Of a stretch of 64,000 bases of DNA, positions 36,480-49,320 are shown in pieces. How positions within the stretch are numbered: the first letter of the stretch is position 1; the number at the start of each line of letters is the position of its first letter. This DNA comes from Rusavskia elegans (taxonomy: Eukaryota; Ascomycota; Lecanoromycetes; Teloschistales; Teloschistaceae). The stretch covers positions 62,001 to 126,000 of the forward strand of contig SAUG01000092.1 in NCBI GenBank assembly GCA_011316305.1, written 5' to 3'. The notes under the pieces are model-generated. The model was not told the origin of the DNA. It did not search any database and was given only the letters and a program-made list of their open reading frames with translations. The translations under genes were made by a program, and so were the position numbers.

Positions 36480-37700
36480 TTCTAAAAAATATATATAGAA
36501 TACCGGATATATTTTAGTATTTTTAGATAAATTAAATTTAAAATTCTAAAGTCTTTTAATCTTTTTAATTAAAAATAGTCCGACTTTAATATAGTTAAAT
36601 TTCTTATTTAGAGTCTTTATTTTTAGGTTTTTTATAAAAAGATATATCTTATTCCCTTTTTTTAGCTAAAATACTATTTTTCGCTTTTTATTTTAGTAAT
36701 TACCTAAATATTCTTATATCTTTAGGATATTTCTATAGATCTTTTTTTAAATATCGACTTTTTAGATCGCTAATTTAATTAGTATATATAGTAGCGATTC
36801 TTTAAATAAATTCGGTTTTTTTCTATTATCGATATAAAATAGTATTTTTTTTATAATATTTAAATCTTTTATATTAAATACTAATTATATTATTAGTAAA
36901 AGCGAAATCTAATTATTTTAAATATTATTAATATAATATCTTAAATACTATTCTAAAATTTAGTTAATATATTCTATCTATCTATTTATTATTAGACTGA
37001 AAACTATTAATATTTTTAGTTTTAAAAGAATAAATACTTTCTAATAGTTTAAAATAAAAAGCTTATTTCTATTATTTATTAATACTTCTAATAGTCTATA
37101 GTATCGGAATAATCAATTTAAAATAATAAATCTAAATTATTCTACTATAAAATCTTTTTATAATAGAATTATATAGATATATTTCGTAAATCTATCTACT
37201 ATATTAAATATTAAATCGTATTATATATTTATCGTCGGATCTTTTAATTTCGAAAATTTAATAATAAAGTCTAATATAATTTCTTTCTATAATAAATCCG
37301 GTAGTTTCTAATATTAGATTTTTCTATAATAGATATATATACTATATTTATTTTACTAATAATTAAAATATTTTTTAATATATATTTTAATATATTATTT
37401 TATATTAAAAAACTAGTAATATTATTATAGAAGTTATATTATTTTTATTACGCCTAGATATATTTATAGTATTCTATTATAATACTTTTTAATAAATTTA
37501 TCGATTTTATTATCTAGTATTTATAGTTTTTTTTTAATAGAAAACTATTTTTAATTATCTTTAAATATATATAGCGTTATATTTATTTTATACTAATTTA
37601 CTAATAGTATTCCGTTTTTATTAATTTTAAAGATACTATTATTAAAAACTTCTTTTATTTTTATATAATTACTTCTCCGATTTAAAATATCTATTTTTCT
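36480..37700 (-). pseudogene. Chromovirus integrase relic
   Basis: On the minus strand the frame reads NKYSIYIYY ... LPDLLQKEIILDFIIKFSKLKDPTINI, then IFNIVDRFTKYIY, LLEVLINNRNKLF and ILEQYLRYYIN. These match the Gypsy integrase core 'LDFIVKLPxS', 'VIVDRLTKYAHF', 'ISDRDxxFTS' and 'LEQYLRCYxN'. The first core Asp survives and the second (SDRD) reads Asn. RIP stops are frequent. Confidence 0.8.
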
Positions 37701-37899
37701 ATTTCTTTTATCTAGTAAATAGTATATTTTAAATTTATATTAACCGAAGAATTTAAACTATTATATTTATTTTTTATTAAATTATTTTATTATTATAAAG
37801 TATAAAAATTATTAACTCTAGTAATTTTTCGGTATATATCTTCTACTATTTTAGTATAACTACTATAACTAATAGTTTCTTAATATAAATATCGTAGTT

Positions 37900-39050
37900 C
37901 TACTCTACTAGCGATAATTTTCTCGATATATATACTATCGGATACTATTAGATTTTTATACTATTATAGAAAATATATATCTATAGCTAGATCTAATAAA
38001 TCTATTTCTATTTATAATAGTTTCTTCGGATTAAATATTTTAAATACTAGGTCTCTTATATATATTTTTTTAAGATTTTTAAATATTTATTTTTCTTTTT
38101 CTTTTTAATACTATTCGACGGTATCTTTTATTAAAGTTATAAAAGCGAAAGCTTTTTTAGAAAAGTTTTTAATAAACTTTTAATTATAGTTTATAAATCC
38201 GAAGAAACTTTAGATTTTTTTAAAAAATTAATATTAGTATTTTGTATTCTATAATAGTTCTTAGTTTACTAGAATCGATATATAATTTATTATATCTGAT
38301 AATAAATTTTAGAAAGTTAATTTCTTTTTTATAGAATATATATTTTTTTAGTTTAAAGCGTAAGTTTTTCCTTTTTAGATATTTAAGAACTTTACTAATA
38401 TATTATTTATATTCTTCGAATATTTTAGAAAAAACCAGAATATTATTAAAATAGACGATAATAAATATATCTAGATATTTTTTAAATATATTATTAATTA
38501 TATTCTAATAGGTTACTAGAATATTTCTAAATCTAAATAATATAATTATATATTTATAATAACCGTACTATATTCGAAAAGCTATTTTCTATTTTTTTCC
38601 GGCTTTTATCTATATAAGGTTATATATTCCCCAAAAGTTAAATTTTATAAAATATTATATTCTAGAAAATCTATTTTAAAGTTTATTAATATTTAGTAGT
38701 AGATTTCGGTTTTTGATTATAATATTATTTAGCTTTATATAATTAATATATAGGCGGAATATTCCGTTTTTTTTTTAGATATAAAAAGAATCGGATATTC
38801 TACCGATAATTAAAATTTCCTAATAAATCTCTTTTTTATATTTTTATCTAGGTATTTATAAAATATTTCGAGCTTTATCGTAAATAATAGATAGATAGGT
38901 CTGAACGTAGGTTATTTACCTAATTTAAACCTGATTTTATAATTCTATAATTAATATTTAGATAGTATTTTTATAATTATTTTTTTCTATAATAAATTTA
39001 TCTAATTTTTATATTTATCTAAAACCTTTTCTAATAGATTTAACTTTTTA
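37900..39050 (-). pseudogene. Chromovirus reverse transcriptase and RNase H relic
   Basis: On the minus strand the frame reads AFRI-YGYYKYIIILFRFRNI, matching '[22 protein letters not shown]', then IFKKYLDIFIIVYFNNILVFSKIFEEYK. The catalytic YLDD box is Tyr-Phe-Asn-Asn at 38442-38453, so both Asp are lost by G-to-A. RNase H follows toward lower coordinates. Confidence 0.85.
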
Positions 39051-40399
39051 TTAGATAGTATAAAGTTTTTAAAAGGTTTATAATTTTCCTTTCTATTTCT
39101 ATTTTATTAATCTAGCTAATTTCTACCGGTATCTAATAAATCGGACCTAAATAGTTTTTAGTTATTTTTTTTCGAAGCTATAAATTCGCGTTTTATATTC
39201 TATTTTTTATTTATCTAAAAATACTACCTCGGCGTAGGCAAGATACTTTCTATATAAGAGTATTATTTAAAACTAAATACTCTTTTCTTCTAGTCTATTA
39301 CTAGATTATAATCTTTTAATTAAAAAATCCTAAATACGATTTCGTAGCTAGCTATTTAAACGATATCGAACTAAAGTTTTTTCTAATACTAATTAATTAT
39401 TATTTAGAATAGTATTATTTCTTTAATAACCTTTCTATTTCTACTCGGTATTTTATCTCTATCGATAACTATTAAATTATATAGATCTTTTTTTTTAGTT
39501 TAAAGGAATCTTTTCTTTTTAGTTAAGTCTTCCGATATAAGATTTCTGATTATTTCTAAATTAATAAATATTTTAATTTTTTATAATCTATTATTAGTTT
39601 AGACGATTATTTTAATCTCGAATATATATATATAGCTAGCTAAATTTAGTTACTTTTTTTAGACTATATAGTTATACGTTTATAGTATATCTATTACTAC
39701 GAGAATTTAACTTTTCCCGAATTATCTTTTATATTTTTATATTTTTTACTTTTATAATTTACTTACGAAATATATCTATAGAGTTTTTAATTAAAGATTA
39801 TATTTTTTTTTATTATTTTTTCTAGTATTTATATCTACTATATATAATATATCCGGAATAGTTATAAATATTATAATTTCCGACTTTAATAGATATTATA
39901 GAAGCGCGTCGGTATAGCTTTAATAGATATTACCCGGCTTCTTTTTTTTCTAATTTATAGGTTCTGTAGTTATTATTATAGTAGACGATCTAACTAAATA
40001 GCGCGTATTAATCTCCTATTATAATATTTTCTCGTTATAATATCGGTTTAGGAATATCTTTATCTTTAGAAGCGTTACTTCCGAGTTTCTTCTCTAATAT
40101 ATCGACGATATTATTTACTCTGTTATTAATATATATTTTATAAAAATTTTTATATTCTTTATAGATTACTATAAATCCTTCTTTAGTTATTTCTTTATTA
40201 TAAAGGGCTTAAAAGTATATTAGTTTAACGTTATCTATTATTATAATCTCCTATCTAGAAACGGCTTTTCTTCTAGTAGGTTCTATTAATATTCGTAGCG
40301 GAGTATTATTTATTATAGCTTTCTATAGTACTTTATCGTTTTCTATAAATATAAATTCTTTATTTAAACTAGTTTTCTAGAGTTTAAAACTACTATTAT

Positions 40400-41400
40400 C
40401 GTCTTCTAAAATTATTTTTTACTAGTTTTTAGTTTTTTTTAGCGTAGTATTAAACTATTATTATTATATTTAATTCATTCGATACTTTTTCGCGAAGTAA
40501 CCTAGTTTATTATAGTTATAATACGTTTTAGGATTTTTATTCCTTTTATTACCTCTAGGATTTTTTCCTTTACGTCGCTATTATATACCTTAGAGTCTAG
40601 TTCTATTAGTATAGGTCTATAGTAGTTATCTCCGGTTTTTATACTTAGCTATAGTTTTCTATAGGTTTATTCCGGATAACGTCCCGCGTTATTTTATAGT
40701 CCGCTATTATAGCGTTTTTCTATATTTCTTTTATATAATTTATTATCGAAATCGATAGATATTTCGATTAGATTATCTAATATATTATATACTCGACTGT
40801 TATATATAAATTTATCTTTTATTCGTTTTTTAAATTTTCGTCTAAATATTATATATAGGATATTATCGTTCTACTCTACTAGTAGTACCTATTCTTTAAA
40901 TTATACGGTATAGTTAAATACTGTATTCTTCGATTAAAGATATTAAATAAGGCGTTTAGTAGTTAGAATCTTATTCGAGATTCCGAAAACTTTATAAATA
41001 GCTTTTTTAAATTTTATAAACTATACGAAAATATATTTATAATCTTTTTTATTATCTATATATTAGCGAAAAAGGGATTTTATCTAGTATTAAACTCGTC
41101 CTCGAAGGTAAAATATAGTAAAGAATATTTTTTTTTCGGGTATAGAATAGAATACGAAGTATATATCTAATTATATAAGCCAGTCTTCGAGTTTATTATA
41201 ATCTCTATAGTACTTATCGGGCTTATTAGTTTTAATACTATAAGAACGTTAGTTAGTAGTAGAAATACTAATTTCTTTATTACTATTATTATCTTTTATC
41301 TAGATCTCTTTCCTTTTAGGTTCGGACTTTTTTACTATAGAGCTAGATTTATTTGGAGTAGAGATTTAATATTAATCTATAATAGATATTCTAAAGGTAT
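40400..41400 (-). pseudogene. gag: Chromovirus gag relic with zinc knuckle
   Basis: At 40482-40523 the minus strand reads YYNYNKLGYFAKKY, a CCHC knuckle (CX2CX4HX4C) with the Cys and His codons turned to Tyr. It is followed by an RM-N tail. The position, at the 5' side of pol and next to the right LTR, fits Gag. Confidence 0.8.
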
Positions 41401-41406
41401 TTAAAG

Positions 41407-41896
41407 TATTATAGAATTATCTAGAAGTCTGGTATTTCTAAAAGTTAGTTAGACTTATTAGTATATCTATAAACGGAGGTATAACGGATAATTATTTGAA
41501 TTAAATTAAAAATAGATTAGTTAGTAACTAGAATAGTATATAGTAAAAACTAATAAATTAAATACGAGCTATAAAAACGTCGAGTTCGGGATTTATATAG
41601 ATAAATAAAATCCTCTACTATTTAGATTATTTATAGACTAAAATAACTAAGACAGCTCTATTTTAGGATATTTATTTACTAAAACTACTAAAACCGGGGT
41701 TAATTATAGTACTTATTTACTAAAACTACTAAGATTAAAATATTTATAGTATTTATTTACTAAAATTACTAAAATACTCTTTAGTACTAATATCTAGACT
41801 ATCTATATATCCCTGCCTGTCGAAGTATAATAAGAAATCTAGCGCTATACTAAATATTACCGCATTCTCTAAAACATACCGCCTGTGTTTATAATA
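41407..41896 (-). repeat. Chromovirus LTR, right (5' LTR)
   Basis: 490 bp, aligned along its length with the left LTR and sharing GGCGTCGAGTTCGGGAT-type blocks with RIP differences. It keeps a few TpG words (CTGCCTGTCG, CGCCTGTGTT) mutated in the left copy. Confidence 0.85.
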
Positions 41897-42559
41897 AAAA
41901 GATATTAGATTTTTAGTATATATTAAAGCTAAATTTAGTAATATATCTACCTCTATACTATTAACTATAGATAATACTAAATTAGGAAGTTTCGGCTACT
42001 TTATTAATATAGTTTCGAAGCTCGAAACCTGTTCGAACTATAAAAATTAAAAGGAAGGTATTATAGTCTACTACGTATTTAATAACTTTCGAGCCGCTAT
42101 TAAAGACCCTTTACTTCTAGGTACTTTTAAATATAAAATAAAATATATAGAACGCGCCTATATAGTAATTATAATAATCTATAATACTAATACTAATAAT
42201 TTTAATAAAAATATTATATTAAATACTAAAAAATACTAGATAAATTCTAAATATAATATAGAATCTATAATACTAGTAAATTTATAGAACTCGACGTCTA
42301 GCTGGATATTCTCTATTATAATAGCTCTTTTAAAAGTATAGAGGCTTATATAGCTAAATTTCGCGAGTTTACTAACGAAATTTTAGCTATAGGCGTAATT
42401 ATTTTAGAAAGCTTTTTTATTTTAAAATTCCTTCGGGGCTTTAAAGTCGTTTTAAGCTACTTCTAGATTTTATATATCTAAAATAATAATATTATCGGTA
42501 ATAAAAATAAACGAAAATAGAAAATAATTATTCTAGACGAAACTATTAGTACTACTATT

Positions 42560-42850
42560 ATCAAAAAAAATATCGCTAATATAGTAGTAGTAAATCTACT
42601 ACTATTAGAACTAAAGCTTTCCTATCTATAAATAACCTAAATAAACGAGTTATTAAAATCGACTACTGTTTCTACTATAACTGAAATAGCTATATAAAAG
42701 ATATCTACTATAGTCTATATTCTAAATTAAAAAAGGCTTAGATAGTAGAAAAATAAAAGTAGTAAAGAAAAAGATAGTAAAAATAGTCAAAATAATAAAT
42801 CTAAAGACGATAAATCTAAAGATAAATTTATCGAGTTCGAAAAATTACTA
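42560..42850 (+). pseudogene. gag: Copia A gag zinc knuckle and KSKDD repeat
   Basis: At 42667-42708 the CCHC knuckle reads with the first Cys codon TGT intact and the remaining Cys/His turned to Tyr. Downstream near 42797-42830 are only about two copies of the 15-bp repeat AAATCTAAAGAYGAT, against eleven in copy B. Confidence 0.75.
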
Positions 42851-43215
42851 AATTTTATTTTAGTAGTATCGGCTTCTACTAATTTTAGCTTTATAACTTT
42901 TATTCCTATAACTTTATCGGCTTTATTAAATAAACTAGATTTTATTAATAGTTATATATTCGATTATATCTATAACTATTATACTATTTTCTAGCGGTAT
43001 CTTTTTATCGAATCTATTATAAAACCTATTTAAAGCGAACCTATAACCAGTATTAATAGCGCTATTAACTTCTAACCGATCGCTAAAAGCCTAAAAGTAC
43101 TATTATATTTAATCACTTTATTAATAATAAATACCGCTCTATAGAATTCTATATTATCTTTTATATCTCTAAGATCTGCGCTAATCTACTATTAATATTA
43201 TAAATTAAAAAGATA

Positions 43216-44023
43216 TTTTAGAGGTACTAGTAAATCTATAGATCAATTATTAACATTTTATTAATATCTTAATTACGTAAGACGAGCTGATAGTCTAGAT
43301 TATCGAATAATAATAAATTTTATATAATATACAGTTACTATAGATTAGAAATTATTTCTAACTTTTCGTATCTTATTAATAAAATATTAATAAATAGTCA
43401 ATTTTCTGTTAACAAAGAGCTAATAAAAAGTTAATAAAATACTACTATACTAATAATATATAAAGAATTTAATCTATCGACTTTTAGTTCGATAGGTCGA
43501 TTTAGAAACTTCTAGAATTAGTTAGCGTAATCTAGATCCTTTAATCGGAATCGAGATATCGATTATATTACTATCTAGAAATTAGTTTAAAAATTTAGAA
43601 AAAAGGATTTTCGAAGAATTCGAATACTAAATCGATACTAGATTTAATTAGAAGATTTCTAATTTACTAGAAGAGATATAGATTTTAACTACTAGATTAA
43701 AGTTTTAGATTTTAAAATTTAAGACGAAATCGTATATATACTATAGATTTAATAGAATTAATATTCTAGATAATTTTGTACTAATATTTTATAAGTATTT
43801 TATTAGTACTTTATTAATCGGTTTATTAGTAATAATATAAAACTCGTTCGAACTATCTATTTTTAGCTAGATTAATTAATAGCGTTAATATATCTTTTAT
43901 ATCTTATCTACTAAAAGGTCCAATTAATTATTTATCAATTTAATATTAGCAAATTGTCGAATTCAATATCCGTAATAATTTAATATCAATTAATTGTCTG
44001 AAAACGTATAAATGCCCTTAAGA
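43216..44023 (+). mobile_element. TA-flanked non-autonomous DNA element, copy 1 (808 bp)
   Basis: Comparison with the uninterrupted sister site in Copia B (56045-56070) shows this segment is an insertion that duplicated TA (AAAGATA | insert | TAGATATTAAAG against AGAAGATAGGCGTTAAAG). The ends are short imperfect inverted repeats: TTTTAGAGGTA at the left and the complement of CTTAAGGGCA at the right. No transposase frame is visible. TA duplication points to a Tc1/mariner or pogo-type transposase acting in trans. It is less CpG-rich and carries more CpA than the host Copia. Confidence 0.8.
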
Positions 44024-44499
44024 TAGATATTAAAGTAATTATTAAAAATTCTAGCTTTAGCTTTAGCTTTAGTATTCCGGATTTAACGTAAACTATCTAT
44101 ATATACGAAGGTCTATTTCTATAAAATATTAATACTATATAGCGCGGCCTAGTAAAATCTTTTTCTTTTATTTCTTTTTTTTTTCTATTTTCGTCTTTAT
44201 TTGTATTAATACCCGATATAGCTTTAAAGACCTTCGTTTAGATATTTTAGTATCTAGAATATAAATAAATTAGCGAATATATCTATAGAAATCGATCTAT
44301 TTAAAGTTTTTATATCTAAATCCGATTTCTATAAAGTTTATATTTTAGATAAATAATATAATTAGCTTTATAGGGGCTATATCCGCCATGGTAGCAGCTT
44401 TATAAATTTTATTTTAACTAACCGTATAGATTCTATTTAAAAAAAATAAAATTCTAGTTATATATAATAAAAGTTAATATATTTTTATCTTTCTAGATA

Positions 44500-44980
44500 A
44501 TAATATCCAGAAGTATAATATATATATAACTAAATTAAAAGACGTTTTCGAAATTCTAGAATACTAAAACTATTTCTATACCTATAATAAAAAAAATATC
44601 TTTATTATTAAACGTTTTTATAGTAATAACGAATTTAGAAGTTATATTATATCTAAAAGCTTTCCTAATAAAAGTATTTAATAGAAATCTACTGTATCTA
44701 ATAATCTATAATAATATAGTACTTCCGTACGTTTTAGGTAAATACTAATATATAAAGCCTACTCTATATTAGTTTATAGCGGCTTTAGTAAAAAATATTA
44801 CCTATTATTTAATAAAGCTACTATTTTTCTATACTTCCGGTTATTTAATAGCAAACTAGATATAATTTTATATAAAAAGAAATATAGTAAACCTTTTGAT
44901 TTAAATCGATTCTATATTCTAAGGTAGATTCTATAGCGTACCTAATATATAGTAAAAAGATTCGGAAACTTTATAATTAG
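44500..44980 (+). pseudogene. Copia A integrase relic
   Basis: Aligned with copy B 56560-57050. The block NNLQQYSTS near 44704 corresponds to the 'NPQQNGVAE' motif around the catalytic Glu of Copia integrase. RIP stops occur throughout. Confidence 0.65.
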
Positions 44981-45659
44981 AGCTATAGATATATTTTAGT
45001 CGATTACTTTAGTAATATTATCTATAAACTATTAAATTTCTAGAATAAAATTATCTATATTTCTTCCGTAGTATTTAAAGAAATAGATTAAAATCTAGAT
45101 TTATTAGATCTGTAAAAGCTAAAGAAATTAGAAAATAAATTTTAATAGTAGTCCCTATAGAAACGGCAGCGTACTAATAAAAAGTCTAATTCTAAAAAGT
45201 TATAGTCGTAATCTAGTAACCTTCTATTAATATCTAAACTAATAGTTTCCCCGATACTTCGCCGAATTTTTATCTATAGTTAAATCCTTTTACCGGTTAA
45301 TCTACCCGCTAGACTTTATATTATCGAAGTTAATAATTCCGATTTAGATTCCGATAAGTTATCGCCCTACTTTTAGGCTATTATATCTCGCCTATAGACT
45401 AATCGTACTATTTAATCTCTTATTAAAGTCGTATATAATTATTCCGAATTCCGGATACTAAATACTCGTTCTTTACTAGATCTATTTATAAATATTTAAA
45501 TATTTATTAATACTATAAAAAAAAAAGTACTATATTAGATTCTTTCGAACTTTAGTTATATAAAGAGATTATAGGATTACCCTATATCGACGAATAGCGT
45601 AAAGCTATAGAAAAAAAAACTAGTATCGCTAGAATTAAATAATATTTAGATATTATATA

Positions 45660-46500
45660 CCAAAGTATTACTATCTTCTATAAAATATTTTCTAGGAAGT
45701 AAATAGATATATAAAATTAAAAAAGACGCCGATAATAATATTATATATTTTAAAGCTCGCTAGATTGTTTATAGCTTTAAATAGAAAGCCGGTATTAACT
45801 TTAATAAAACTTTTACTTCTATTATTAAATCTATATTATATAAAGCTATCTTTATTATAGCTATTATCTATAGTCTAGAACTCGATTTAATAGATATTAA
45901 AAGCCTTCTTTTACGACTATATAGACGTATTTATCTATATATAATATCCTACTAGTTTCGGCGACTCTAGTATAATTTATAAACTTTAAAAGATTTTCTA
46001 TATTTTTAAATAATCGCTTTAGGTCTAGTACCGCTATCTTACTAGATTTTTTACTACTATCGGTTTTAAATATCTAGAATTCGATTATAATATCTTTTAT
46101 AATAGTATAATTATTATTAGTAGATATATCAATAATATATCTAAACGAGTATTTTTAAATATCGGATCTCGATTCTATTAATTTCTACTTTAGTATAAAG
46201 ATTATTAGAAACCGGAAATTTCGGATAATTAAATTAAATTAAACTATCTATATTAAATAGATTATAAAAGATTATAGCTTTACGATTTATAAATATAATA
46301 TTTCTACTTCTATAGATTTCGGCTTTTATTTAGAAACTACTTCTACTAATTAGGACTACTTTCTATTTATAAAGTATAAATATTAAAGCGCTATTAGCTT
46401 TTTAATATATATTATATTTAGAACCTATTTTAATATTACTTTTACTATTTCTATTATTAGCCGATATTTATCTAACTCTATAAACTACTTCTAAAATACT
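45660..46500 (+). pseudogene. Copia A reverse transcriptase relic, with a small deletion
   Basis: The frame reads IYKIKKDADN then YFKAR, the start of Copia RT ('VFKIKKDADGxVxRYKARLVAKG'). The YVDD box is Tyr-Ile-Asn-Asn at 46125-46136. Just after it copy A lacks roughly 60 bases that copy B keeps (the LLYSTSYQNLNN stretch), so the two copies differ by a deletion as well as by RIP. Confidence 0.8.
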
Positions 46501-46559
46501 ATTACTAGAATCTTTAAATATTTATATAGAACGGTTTACTTTATTTTTATCTATAATAG

Positions 46560-47000
46560 TAATCTATAGAAGCTTTAGAAGTATACTAATACTAATTAAG
46601 CAAGTAATCGGAAAATCTATTACTTTATTTCTAAATATATTTTTAATTTTAGATTCGGTACTATTAGCTAGTTATTTAAATAGTAAATTACTATAGTAAT
46701 ATTAACTACCGAAGTAGAATTAGATAGAGAGACTAGAGCTACTAAAGAAACTATTAAATATAATTATATTTTAATATAGTTATTAATTAATAAATAGGAT
46801 CTAAATATTATTTTAGATATAGTAATCTTTTATAGCGATAATTAAGGCGCTATTATTTTTACTAAAAACTTTTAGTTCTATAGTCGTACTAAAATATATT
46901 AATATCTATCGACTTTTAATATATTTTAACGGAGTAAATAGTTACTAATAGACTTATTAAAACTTTAAATAAAAGTAAATTCGAGGCCTTCTATATAGTA
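46560..47000 (+). pseudogene. Copia A RNase H relic
   Basis: Reads SITLFLNIFLI then LASYLNSKLL and LPKQNQIER, corresponding to Copia RNase H 'STSGYIFxxG', 'SWxSKxQ' and 'TTEAEF'. Copy B has the same blocks at 58730-59110. Confidence 0.7.
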
Positions 47001-47459
47001 TTTCGGCTCGAAAATCTAAAAATACTCTAAATCATAAGCGATAATAGCGATAATCTATTTAAATAAAGATTTTTTTAATAATAATCTCTCCCGGAATATA
47101 ATAAACTCCGGAGGTAATATCGATTACTATATATCTAAAAATAATATCTTTTAAAAATATAATATATACTATAAAAAATAGTTAAATTTTAAATAATTCT
47201 AGATTCTATAGATCTATCTATATTATATCTATATCGTTTTTAGATCGCTATACCTTTTATATATCTTCCGATAGTATAATCGATTAAAATCTATATATAG
47301 TTATTTATATCCGGATTCGTTCTTTTATATTAGTAATAAAATACTAAAAATATACTTTTTATTCAAATTCTACTAAATTCTATATTAACTTCGATATATT
47401 AACTGGTTTTATTACTAGTAAAAGTATATCTAGCTATTTAATAGTCGTCTAGGTACTAT

Positions 47460-48660
47460 ATAAAACCTTTTTAAAGCTAGCGCGGGTATAGCGCGGGTAT
47501 AATCTAGTTAGCGCCCTAGCCGCTAGCCGCCCGCTATATATTTTCGACCGCTATTTACTGCTACTAAATTTTTGAATATACTTTTATTAATACTATACTA
47601 TTTAATATATAAGTTATACTATTCGGCTTTTTATATTCTACGCTTCTATTTAATACTATTTATAGCTATTATAGTTTCAAATAGTTTTCGAAAATTTAAT
47701 TTTACTATCCGTATTTCTAGAAAGCTCGACCTATATATATATATTAAAGTATTTAATAAACTATTTAATAACTTTCAAATTTATATTATCTATTTAAACT
47801 ATAATAATAATCTATTCTATTTCTATTTTCGAGTACTATCCTATCTAAACCTCGAATCTAAACGTTATTAGATAAAAGATAATATTAATAGCTTTTAGGA
47901 TCGCGATATTTTTAGCTGTTTATAATTAGATAATAGTAATATATAAATATATATCGAAGGCTTCGCTATCTAGCTATATCGTTAAATTAATTACGGGATT
48001 CTATAGGAACTTTAAAAATAGTACTATTAAAGGGCTATAATTATTAATAATCTAAAAATTTATTCTAATCTTTAAAGCTATAGTAAATACCTCTATATCT
48101 AAAACTATCTAGACGATATAATCTTTAATATAACTATAAAAGTTTATAATATCTTTATAGACGCTTAATATACGCTTCTAAAATAAATTAAAAAGAAAAA
48201 TAAAATCAATATTCTATAGTACTTCGGCGGTACCGATTATAAACGCTAATAACTATAATTTACTACTAAATAGATATTTTCGATCGCTAAAGCCCTAGAT
48301 ATATCTTTTTAGTCGGGCGATATCCGTTTTAAATACTTTAAATCAATCTATATTACAAACTAGTACTAGTAATTATACTAGTATTCTACTAAATATACTA
48401 CTACTATTAGAGATTTAAAATACTATCGAAACTATAGAAGCTTTATTTTCTTTTATCTAGATTTTGATTTTTATATTTTATATATATAGATCTGCTATAA
48501 AAGCTTTATTTTTTTTATTTTATCTTTTTTATATATATATCTGCTATAGGAGCTCTTTAAATTTTATCTGCCTCGCCGTTATTATATATAAACTCTTTTT
48601 TCTACGGGTTTTTTAGCGAGTATATAGCAAGTCTATTTAATTTTTACTTTCGGTATATAT
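47460..48660 (+). pseudogene. Extra 3' region of Copia A between RNase H and LTR
   Basis: Both Copia copies carry about 1.1 kb between RNase H and the 3' LTR. An open stretch of 99 codons starts at a TTG (47572-47871) but has no ATG start and is closed in copy B by RIP-type changes, so it is not an intact gene. Reading RIP stops as Gln/Trp, a frame ending with RYPFQI... and YYQRFKILSKLQKL can be followed in both copies. I do not recognise the product; an additional 3' ORF is possible. Confidence 0.5.
47478..47501. repeat. 12-bp tandem duplication
   Basis: AGCGCGGGTAT is present twice in a row here. Copy B has one related unit (59626-59640). Confidence 0.7.
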
Positions 48661-48683
48661 ATAGTATATTATTCGTATAGAAA

Positions 48684-48859
48684 TATTAAAAGTATTTATT
48701 ATAAATAATAGCTATACTAAGACGCTAAAGGGGCTAGAACCGATTAAATCTAGTAGTTTTAGGCGCTAAAGCCTTGCTATCTCCTTTTTATATACTTAGT
48801 TCAGGCGAAAGTCTATTTTAATAAATCAAGCTTGATATTTTATATATATGATCTCAATA
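48684..48859 (+). repeat. Copia A 3' LTR (176 bp)
   Basis: Aligns end to end with the LTRs at 52357-52532 and 60767-60942, all 176 bp. It starts TATTAAAAGT (TGTTGGAAGT expected) and ends CTCAATA (TTCAACA expected). Confidence 0.85.
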
Positions 48860-49093
48860 GTATCTAAATAGATTAAGATATATAATATAATATATTTTAT
48901 TTGATAATCTATAAAGATTTTTCGTTTTTAGATAAAATATAGATAGCTATTATATAGCGAGAAATAATATCTTTAAAAAGCTATAAAAAAAATACTAGCG
49001 AAATATTTACGATCTATATATTAGCGTCTATACTATAAAAAAAAGCTATAAAAATTGAACAGTAGTAGCTAGTATTAATAAAGATGATAGTAC

Positions 49094-49180
49094 TAGATAA
49101 TAGCGCTAGAAAATAGCGCTAGAAAATAACGCTAGAAGATAATATTAAAAGATAACGCTAGAAGATTTTATTAGAAGATT
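49094..49180. repeat. 15-bp minisatellite, 4-5 degenerate units
   Basis: Units follow ATAGCGCTAGAAAAT / ATAACGCTAGAAGAT, then decay into TTTTATTAGAAGATT. Confidence 0.7.
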
Positions 49181-49204
49181 TAACTAGAATATCTATATAA
49201 AAAA

Positions 49205-49320
49205 AAAAAAACTGGATACTATAAAAAGATTTAGCCGTTTAATAATAATTAAAAATACTATAGATATTTATAGAAAAATTCTAGTATTATAAAAAACTTA
49301 GCTATTTAATAATAATTTCT
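49205..49320. repeat. Direct repeat of about 37 bp, two copies
   Basis: ACTATAAAAAGATTTAGC... at about 49215 and TATTATAAAAAACTTAGC... at about 49291, each followed by a TTTAATAATAATT tail. Confidence 0.6.

Larger units (their letters stand above)
35266..41896 (-). mobile_element. Chromovirus-type Ty3/Gypsy retrotransposon (6.63 kb), minus strand
   Basis: Two direct LTRs (35266-35750 and 41407-41896) enclose a minus-strand gag-pol in chromovirus order, ending in a chromodomain. The LTR ends are TATTATA...TATAATA (TG...CA mutated). Five bases outside the LTRs do not match (TTTAG on the left, AAAAG on the right), so no clean target duplication is seen. The right flank is the broken 5' end of Copia copy A, so this element may have arrived in, or recombined with, that copy. 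The whole interior is RIP-mutated. Confidence 0.88.
41925..48859 (+). mobile_element. Ty1/Copia element, copy A (5'-truncated)
   Basis: Aligns colinearly with copy B from about B 53775 to its 3' LTR end. Gag, zinc knuckle, integrase, RT, RNase H and an extra 3' region are present. The 5' LTR, primer-binding site and leader are missing, because the left end meets the chromovirus LTR. An 808-bp TA-flanked DNA element is inserted at 43216-44023. Confidence 0.85.

Noticed and set aside
44051..44070. GCTTTA hexamer run as a regulatory array
   Set aside because: It lies inside the coding part of Copia A, and the sister copy has a shorter, mutated form, so it is a low-complexity coding tract.
47572..47871. 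99-codon open frame as a membrane-protein gene
   Set aside because: It begins at TTG, is rich in Ile/Leu/Tyr because of AT bias, and lies in the 3' region of a dead Copia. The sister copy at 59.7 kb has stops at the same place.
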